Made by a program: the position numbers and the translations under genes. From Rugalucina vietnamica (taxonomy: Eukaryota; Mollusca; Bivalvia; Lucinida; Lucinidae), in NCBI GenBank assembly GCA_964017185.1, contig OZ024879.1, positions 22,757,456 to 22,821,455 on the forward strand: a stretch of DNA of 64,000 nucleotides, written 5' to 3'. This document shows positions 57,036 through 64,000 of the stretch, piece after piece. The notes under the pieces are model-generated. The model was not told the DNA's origin, did no database searches, and saw only the letters and a program-made list of their open reading frames with translations. How positions within the stretch are numbered: the first letter of the stretch is position 1; each line of letters starts with the position of its first letter.

Positions 57036-57611
57036 ATTCCATTTATTTAAAAGCTATTTAAATAAAAGTAACTAAATTATTTTGGAGGGTTTTGAATGAT
57101 TTGTTAACTATGTTCTAGAGTATATATTTGACGTCACATGTGCGTCAAAGTGGCATGGTGGTCCATTGATCCAGGAAAAAGAGGAGAAACGAGAGAAAAA
57201 AAGGTTTTTAGCTGCGGGTCCTGTGCAGAACGATCCTAGTTACTGCAGCAGAAGGAAAGATTAGATCCAACTTTACAAACATGGATATGTGTTGAGGTAA
57301 AGTTTGATAATTTGTCGACATTATAAGTAAATCATTTACTGCAAATCTGTTCGATTTTTTTTTTTTGCGGCTTTAGCATTTCCGTTCCTTCAGATTATTT
57401 CAAAATCTGGCCAAATTTGGCCATATATATGGCGATTTCTGTGCTTTCTACTCGATCCATGGCAGTTAAAATGTCAAATGCTTGTGTATAGATGCACTGG
57501 TTTGCATGAATAGAATTATTTATTGATGTGAATTTTCTTGTATGCACTATTTGCACATAACATATTTGGGCAAAGTGTCACAATTTAAAAAAAAAACAAA
57601 AACATAATAAT

Positions 57612-57643
<32 letters not shown>

Positions 57644-57819
57644 AAATAAAGAAAAATACTGCTAACAATTTGGTTAATTTGAAAATGGAAACAAAACACA
57701 ATTAAAAGAGACTAGAAATCACAACATAATCAACAACAATTGAACAACACTCAAATGCTGCCGCAGCCACCAGAGCAACAACAGGATCTCTTCGAGCAGA
57801 TCTTTCAATAGATCTCGCA

Positions 57820-57935
57820 GACACGAGGCCAGTGGATCGATGCCACGAGGCCAGTGGATTGCAATCCACGAATGTCGGTGGTTCGAATCACACGAAGGCC
57901 AGTGAATATAACTGACACGAAGGCAAGTGTATATA
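57820..57935 (+). repeat. tRNA-Cys-like fragment in a short tandem repeat
   Basis: GTGGATTGCAATCCAC looks like an anticodon arm with GCA (Cys), followed by GGTGGTTCGAATCAC resembling a T arm. The acceptor and D arms are replaced by copies of CACGAGGCCAGTGGAT. A pseudogene or SINE piece, not a functional tRNA. Confidence 0.5.
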
Positions 57936-57984
57936 ACTGATCTGACATTACAGTTGTTTTTGTTTATTTTTCTACACATATTAT

Positions 57985-57986
57985 AG

Positions 57987-58075
<89 letters not shown>

Positions 58076-58076
58076 T
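57985..58076. repeat. AT dinucleotide microsatellite
   Basis: About 90 bp of uninterrupted TA repeats. Long YIYI open frames across it are artefacts. Confidence 0.97.
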
Positions 58077-58115
58077 ATATATAAACAAACAGAATTAGCG
58101 TACAAAAATCGGTCG

Positions 58116-58190
58116 TTCCGCGACCGGGAATCGAACCACGGACCTCCTGCATTCCGGGCAGACGTGCTAACCATTACACCACCGCGGTCT
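58116..58190 (-). repeat. tRNA-like sequence (tRNA-derived repeat)
   Basis: On the minus strand: CCGCG acceptor pairs with CGCGG, D arm GTGTAATGGTTAGCAC and anticodon arm TCTGCCCGGAATGCAGG pair well, and GGTTCGATTCC is a B box. The T stem has two mismatches, position 33 is C not T, and the GGA anticodon (Ser) lacks the long variable arm expected of tRNA-Ser. A pseudo-tRNA or SINE head. Confidence 0.6.
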
Positions 58191-58429
58191 TCCGATTCTG
58201 TACGCCAATTTTAGCATCTATAAACCTTTGACGTCATTGACGCTATTTAGCGGCCTATTATTTACCGCCATGGGCGACCCTATCATTTTCGGTTCTTTTT
58301 ATTACCTACGGACGGCGGCCATTTTATTTATTTTATTAGATTTACAGACGCTCTACTGCATCGGGAATAAGTATTTAAGAAACAGAGAACAGCACGATAT
58401 ATATATATAGTAAATAAAAAGTTCTTTAG

Positions 58430-59800
58430 AATGCACAATTTCTTTATTTCGTATGGCTGACCGGTTTCATGATAAATATCAATTTTCAAAGCCTTTAAAC
58501 AAATGTGGTTTCCATTAAAGTAAAATGGCGTCCTGTTGTCAAGCGACACGACGTAACGTAACGCAAAATACTTCCTTCCGTTAATTACATTGCATGTAAC
58601 GAAATACGTCTGTTTAAATACGTCGTAAATACAATGTACGCAACTTGTCTCTAAATTATAAACAAAAACAATAAGACTTAATGTAAAGAGTTCAGTTTTG
58701 GTGAAAATGTTCGAATAAAATACTTCTCCTTTTCTTTTCGTTTTATAATGCTATCTGTTTTCATTTGATAAAATGGGAATATACTGTATTTGGGATCATG
58801 GTCAGAGCAGTCAGCAATGTGTTTGCTCACAGGTATTTTCCTTAGTTCCGCGTGTCTTATATGTTGATTATGAAGTGTTACGCGGTTTCTCAAATTTACT
58901 GTTTCACCTATATATTGTTCATTGCAACCTCTGCACTGTATTACGCAATGACATTTTTGGCCTTACAAGACATATTGTCTTTTACTGTAAATAATTTATC
59001 TTTGAAATGAATTGATGGTCCTTCTTTTATATATTTACAAAGACCGCAGCGCGGCTCATTGCATTTTGTTACATTGCACTGACAATCATTATTAATGTTA
59101 TTTGTAAATTTAGCCTTTGTTAAAAGACGTTTTAAGTTTGGTGGCTGTCTTTTGCTTTTTAGAAAGACCTTGTTCTTGAAAACTTCGTGCAACTCATTAT
59201 TCCTGTGCAATATTGTTTTCAGTTGCTTAATATCAGGATAAATTTCGGGGTTATATGGGTTAAAGGTGGTTACATAAGGTATGGTATTCGTTTCATCTGT
59301 TTTATCAGATTTGCTTAATAATTTTCTTCTATCTAACGAGTGCACTTTTGAAATTGCATCTTCAATAAGTTTGACGGGATATTTGCGTTTTAATAGATAC
59401 TTCTTCAAATCACCTAGACGGATGTTTAAAGTGTCCTCGTCAGACACTATGGTTTTTAGTCTTCTTGCTAAATTATATGGGATACTATTTCTAGTGTGTT
59501 TCGGGTGACAGGATGTGTATAATAGGTATTGTTTCGAGTCTGTTGGTTTGTAGTATATGTCAGTTTGTATTTTACCACCATTGTTAATAACCATTGTATC
59601 TAGAAATGGAAGTTGATTAGTGATACTGTCCATTGTGAACTTTAAACTGGGATGTAAATTATTTAAATATTGATACAATTTCTCCAGTTCATTGTCTGAT
59701 TTTTTAAATAAGATGAAGCAGTCATCAAGAAATCTCTTGATTTTGGGATTTTTAAAAAAAACAAATATAATGTGGGCAAGTTTGTTTCACTTATTTCTTC
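58430..59800 (-). pseudogene. Penelope-like element with GIY-YIG endonuclease, truncated
   Basis: Minus strand. The RT is truncated just upstream of motif C: KRFLDDCFILF is encoded near 59730, in a different frame from the continuation. Frame 59678-58941 holds LPFLDTMVIN, DIYYKPTDSKQYLLY and SCHPKHTRNSIPYNLARR, the typical RT thumb/linker, then CNEPRCGLC and CKAKNVI. A one-base break near 58940 precedes IQCRGCNEQYIGETVNLRNR (GIY-YIG core with the catalytic Arg) and HIADCSDHD, ending 58678. The 3' UTR runs to about 58430. This architecture (RT then C-terminal GIY-YIG) is that of canonical Penelope/Neptune-type elements, different from the one at 30724. Confidence 0.88.
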
Positions 59801-60499
59801 TACTGGACAATAAATTATAAGAGAAACTCTCTTATCGTAGACCCGTATAGCTTTAGCCACATATATGTAGGCAATGATCAGGAAATGCTTATAGTAGGAC
59901 AACATATCGTTAAGCCTAGTAGGCAGCTATTGTAAAAAGCTGAATGCAGGTTGCGAGTTACGTGTAATCGAAATTCAGCACTTTTCACTCGACCTTGCCG
60001 TTTTCAGCATTAAGGTCAAAGCATATATTAACAACACACAATTGAAATATTATAGGGGCGAAAAGGTAGAATTTTATTAATTTTAGCAGTTACCTGTTGG
60101 TGTCTACATAACCAATATTCCACAAGTAAGATAAGTTTTTTGCATTAACTTGGTTATTTAGTGTGAAACTACTGTCACTTAAATCGGCAGATCAATTAGT
60201 CTAGATGTCTTTATGGACACCATGAAAAGAAACTCAGATCTTAAGAACACATGGTCTTCTCGTGTAATACAAATGCTCTAACGGCAGGCTCGAATGAAAG
60301 GGACTGTAATAGTAAACAAGGAAGTACAATAGTGTAAAGACTAAAGGTAACACTCTAGTGCCATATTTACTATTAAGCTTTGCAAATACAATGTACTTTA
60401 TCGTGTACACCACACGCAATAACTGTTTGTTACCATATGTCTTAGCATTACAGTAATAAACTATTAAGAGATTTATGTATTTCGTTTATTTTATTCGGT

Positions 60500-61060
60500 G
60501 AAAAATGACTGAGAATAACTAGCCTTTTAACAGAATCCAGTTAATACAGAATGTTCATACAGTCTTCGTTTTACTACGAATAACATGATAAATGGATAAA
60601 CTATACAGTGAAGTGTCATTTCCTTAATTTCTGCCTCCATCACGTCATCCATCACGTCACGTGTCTTAAACGGAATAGGATAACCTTGTGACCAAATCGG
60701 CTCTGACGTTAAGAGCTTAATATTGTGTTCAATTTAATCAGTACGACCCGGTAAACTCGTGAACACGTCCGAGTATTGCTCTATGAACGTCTTTTCGTCA
60801 TCACGTTGTTCTGACGAGAACGTTTCGCAAATGCTAACGTCATTAAACGACTCAGGCTGCTTAGCCGTCGGAAATGGCTATGCACATTCCTCAAGACTAA
60901 ATTCCTCACTTTCGACCTGTTCATCGGCAGTTACGTTTGATTCAGCAGACATTAAACAATGTGGCGTCACGTTCTGCCGTTCCACATACAGTTTGAGCAT
61001 GTTAGCATGATACATATTTACAATGCCAGCGACGTCAACTTTATAGTCCGCATGCAAGCA
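60500..61060 (-). pseudogene. Ty3/gypsy polyprotein fragment (pre-RT region)
   Basis: Minus-strand frame: GIVNMYHANMLKLYVERQN, an in-frame stop, EQYSDVFTSLPGRTD, a further stop, then KLLTSEPIWSQGYPIPFK and EAEIKEM. The HANxLKxYxER ... DVFxxLPGxTD ... PIxxxxYPIPxK order is the protease-to-RT junction of gypsy-type retrotransposons. Stops show it is dead. The catalytic RT motifs are not present in the window. Confidence 0.85.
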
Positions 61061-61310
61061 GCCCCCATGGCCGAGCGGATAAGAGCGCTGTTTCTAATTA
61101 CTCGATCATCTCACCGCTGTTTCTGGTGCAGGAGCCCCGTACTGGCCACATGTGAGACAAGCCAAATTCTGCTTGCAGGTGTTCCAGGTGTTTTTTCTCT
61201 GGTTCCTCCCATTTTGACCAACTACTGATTGGCCCGTCTCATATGAGCTGAAATAATCTTGAAAGGGACGTAAAACTGAATTAAAAAAAATCAATTGCAG
61301 TTTCATGGCT
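61060..61310 (+). repeat. tRNA-derived SINE (Leu-like head)
   Basis: CCCCCATGGCCGAGCGGATA resembles a tRNA-Leu 5' half with A box TGGCCGAGCGG. The 3' end has TTGAAAGGGACGTAAAACTG, a mollusc-type SINE tail, then an A run. It abuts the gypsy fragment, so it probably inserted into it. Confidence 0.65.
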
Positions 61311-61759
61311 AAAGTATCAATTGCAGTTTAATGGCTATCAGAGATACTTATTTGTCTTTCCAGATGTTTATGGCATTGGAAATTGTCTCCTTATCAAGCA
61401 ATTATTAGTCTTACATGTACATGTAATATCTCGATGGGCCAAAGCCCTTCGAGATCGGGTTTTAATAAAACACTCTCAGATGTGTGTGTTGATATGTTAT
61501 GATGATAACAATGTAACAATATGTAACTACGTCATGAGCGACGTAAACGTCAGTTAGGTAACAATTAAATCCAATATCTTCATTAAGGATATTACAATAC
61601 ATAGCAACAGTATTGCGAAACCATTCAGAAAAAAATATATTACTAGAAACAATATTGCCTATTATCAAAAGCATCCAATGCAGCAAACATTTTATAACTT
61701 GACCAGCCTTCAGTTTTTGCCATTTGAATTTTGATAATACATGCATGCTGTTTTTTCCA

Positions 61760-61848
61760 GATTATGTTGATGACTTGATGGACGCCGTGTGGTCTCTGAG
61801 GACAACGTTCAAGACAGTGAAGGAGGCCAAAGCTCAGCTAATCTGACC
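61760..61848 (+). pseudogene. BEL/Pao-like reverse transcriptase scrap
   Basis: YVDDLMDAVWSLRTTFKTVK then EAKAQLI and a stop. YVDDLxDAV followed by an amphipathic helix is typical of the RT motif C of BEL/Pao elements. Only ~28 codons, so family assignment rests on one motif. Confidence 0.5.
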
Positions 61849-61849
61849 A

Positions 61850-63600
61850 GCAATGTCCATTCCTGGATATACAACAAATAAAGCGAACAAAGTTGACAAG
61901 GAAGAGGCTGACAAGAACTTTAGATCAAGAGTTAGTTCCAAATGATTATTGATCTTATGATCTCGCATACACAATGACTGTTTCTATGGATATTGAACAC
62001 ACTGGCCATGGTCTATGGCTATTGAAACCCGGCATAATTCTGATCTGGAAAGGCAACCCGTATCTTTGCAACTGTGCATGCTGGATGGACTAGTATGTCA
62101 TGTGTTGGTGAACCGTGACAGTCGTCTGTATGTGATGTAACGAAAAGTCCTGGAAAGAAATGGAAAAGTGCTCTGGCTTTATAAGAACACAAACATTTTC
62201 CAACAGTTTTGAGGCTTGATTTCCAGGAAAATTATATATAACTCCATGGATAGGAGTTTGGGAGTATGCAATGGCATCATGTCAAGAACCTTGATTTGTT
62301 GGTGTAGTGTTTTAGCAAATGGAACTAATTTAAGAATCAGAAAATGAAATTTCCTGAAAGTGTCGTTTACATTTGGTTCATGTACATCCTCTATCAGTGT
62401 TGCTATTTGTTGTTGATTTTCAATAAAGACAAAAGTCAACAAAGCCAATGTTTGTTTTGGTGATTAAATTTTCCAGTCAACACAATCTTAAGTCATGTCA
62501 GAGATTTACCACAGTATTAGTGAGGTTTGAACCACAACTCTCGATCCTCAGTCTGACTCAATATTTGTAAGACCCACAAGCAAATTTGTCTCAGTGTTGC
62601 TATCACAGAATGGTAATTATTGTCTGCTCTCACTTGTTTGTGGTTGAACATCCTATGATCCTAGTCAACAAGTTTTGAGTAATGGCAGGTCAAAGCCATC
62701 AATTCCAACAGATGAGTCAGTAAAATGATGAATAAATAGTCAGTTGTAAAATAGTATAGTCAGATTTAATCGAAGAAAAATGCAGTGCCATTTCGATGTC
62801 CATGATTTAATGATTAATGCGAAAATATTTTGTCAGATTGTCTTTTGTACAAATAATTTTGTCCTCTTGTACCTAGTTAATTGTTGTTTGTATATAGAGA
62901 TTTTAAGTTCCAATCAACAGTTTATAAGTCTTGTCGGTACAGGGCAACGACTTCCTGGGTATTAACCAGTACTTCGGGGAATTAATTTGCCTTGCTCAAG
63001 GACACAACAAGGCACTTTAAGTGGGCATCAACCCCAGTATCTATGCTCTACCACCAGGCTCCCCTTCAACAGTTGCAATTAATTTATTGAGCCTTGAATG
63101 AATCAGTTCTTGTATGAATATACTGGCAAACCAAGGACTTGCTTGGCAAATTACTGTTATCAACTTTTTCATGGCTAGGGAATTTGGTGTTTTTGTGTTC
63201 TCTCCATGCATACTTTTACGACAATTTATTTTCACAGACTGTTGAACTGGCCTATGCAATTATATACAGTCTGCCAAAACGGACACTTTTAAAGTGATCT
63301 TTAAAGCTGCTAACCAGGCCTCCTCCGACTTTTGTTGGCGGTTTCCTGAAATTAGCTATTTGATAATTTAACATTCACGAAAACGTTTATGCTTACTTCA
63401 ATCGAACTTTCGAAAGATGTGCATTCTGCTCAAAAACAATCAGTGGACAAACTTAAAGAGATTCATGCATAGAAAGCAAATCAAGGTGGAAGACAAAACA
63501 AAAATGATTTCAAAAGACAGCTTCTGCAATGTAAGCGTTATTATGTAGCTCTTCAGAATGATCATGTAAAATTAACTACTGACTTCTGACTTCAAACAAC
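61850..63600. other. No gene seen
   Basis: AT-rich spacer with only short chance ORFs. No palindromic or satellite structure was recognised. Confidence 0.45.
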
Positions 63601-63626
63601 TTACAATTACAACCAACATCTGCAAA

Positions 63627-63833
63627 ATGACAATCAGCTATACTCAGTTACAAAGTGACATTGCACAGATGAAGTCCGAAAATACTAACCTCTTGGAAAT
63701 GGTCAAAAATCTAAAAACTGAGAAGCAAAATCTAGCAAAAGAGAGCGTAAGGTACTTAGAGATACAAAACCCTGCTAATATGTCAATAAATCTTCGACCT
63801 GCGAAGAACTCAATAAGTAATTGTGATCGATAG
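63627..63833 (+). CDS. Small coiled-coil ORF, unknown
   Basis: 68 residues starting MTISYTQLQSDIAQMKSENT with heptad-like spacing of Leu/Ile/Val through NLLEMVKNLKTEKQNLAKES, then a non-coil tail. It could be an exon or the gag-like N-terminus of an element running off the window. No family recognised. Confidence 0.35.
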   Translation: MTISYTQLQSDIAQMKSENTNLLEMVKNLKTEKQNLAKESVRYLEIQNPANMSINLRPAKNSISNCDR

Positions 63834-64000
63834 GAAGATGAGGATGGCCAACCAACTGTGGCACCACCCACCCCAGCCCAGATATTTTGCGCACAGGCTA
63901 TTCCTCTGGATGCCTGTAAATAACTGGGGAGTCATTCTCCATTGTCTATGGTCACAGCAGGGGTACACCAGAAGACCAGGCTGGTGCTTGACATAGATTC

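Noticed and set aside
57719..58174. 151-codon frame with a long YIYI run
   Set aside because: It reads through the AT microsatellite and a tRNA-like sequence; no protein signal.
58116..58190. Functional tRNA-Ser(GGA)
   Set aside because: C at position 33, two T-stem mismatches and no long variable arm; better explained as a tRNA-derived repeat.

Overview
This is an AT-rich metazoan nuclear segment built almost entirely of transposable elements, their relics and satellites. Introns with GT/AG boundaries, Polinton, Penelope, hAT, piggyBac, MULE, BEL and gypsy relics, tRNA-derived SINEs and satellite-cored short elements point to an invertebrate. I infer a bivalve mollusc from repeat style; nothing here proves it. 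No complete housekeeping gene, true rRNA gene or credible functional tRNA was found.

Layout. 1-12.3 kb: two tandem copies of a ~5 kb unit holding a broken piggyBac-like transposase; each copy later received its own insertion (a 1.73 kb long-TIR element in copy 1, a 427 bp hairpin element in copy 2). 12.5-16.7 kb: a SINE, a candidate transmembrane exon, a satellite-cored element and a 128 bp satellite carrying a perfect nuclear-receptor palindrome in nearly every monomer. 16.8-20.5 kb: a decayed Polinton (packaging ATPase, adenain-like protease, capsid-like ORF, protein-primed DNA polymerase fragment). 21-24.7 kb: small palindromic elements. 24.8-35.0 kb: a four-exon hAT transposase pseudogene whose 7.3 kb first intron holds an inverted-arm element with ATGGCGGC motifs, a TA-flanked MITE and a Penelope-like reverse transcriptase sitting inside a palindromic repeat. 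35.7-42.1 kb: a second Polinton polymerase split by a 4,701 bp insertion with 13 bp target duplication, termini made of tandem repeats, and three exons of a MULE-type gene lacking its core. 45.08-49.90 kb: the most complete element, a 4,826 bp transposon with inverted repeats, a 4 bp target duplication, palindromic subterminal repeats and one gene joining an OTU-protease-like domain to a candidate DDE domain. 50.4-56.1 kb: an unrecognised ORF set, candidate exons for mucin-like membrane proteins and a Cys-rich transposon fragment. 56.4-64 kb: more satellite and Penelope fragments, tRNA-like sequences, a GIY-YIG Penelope relic, gypsy and BEL fragments, and a small coiled-coil ORF.

The best leads are the OTU-DDE transposon, the MULE-derived element with tandem-repeat termini, and satellites with regularly spaced nuclear-receptor-type or YY1-like motifs. 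All family assignments are from motif reading; no database search was run.
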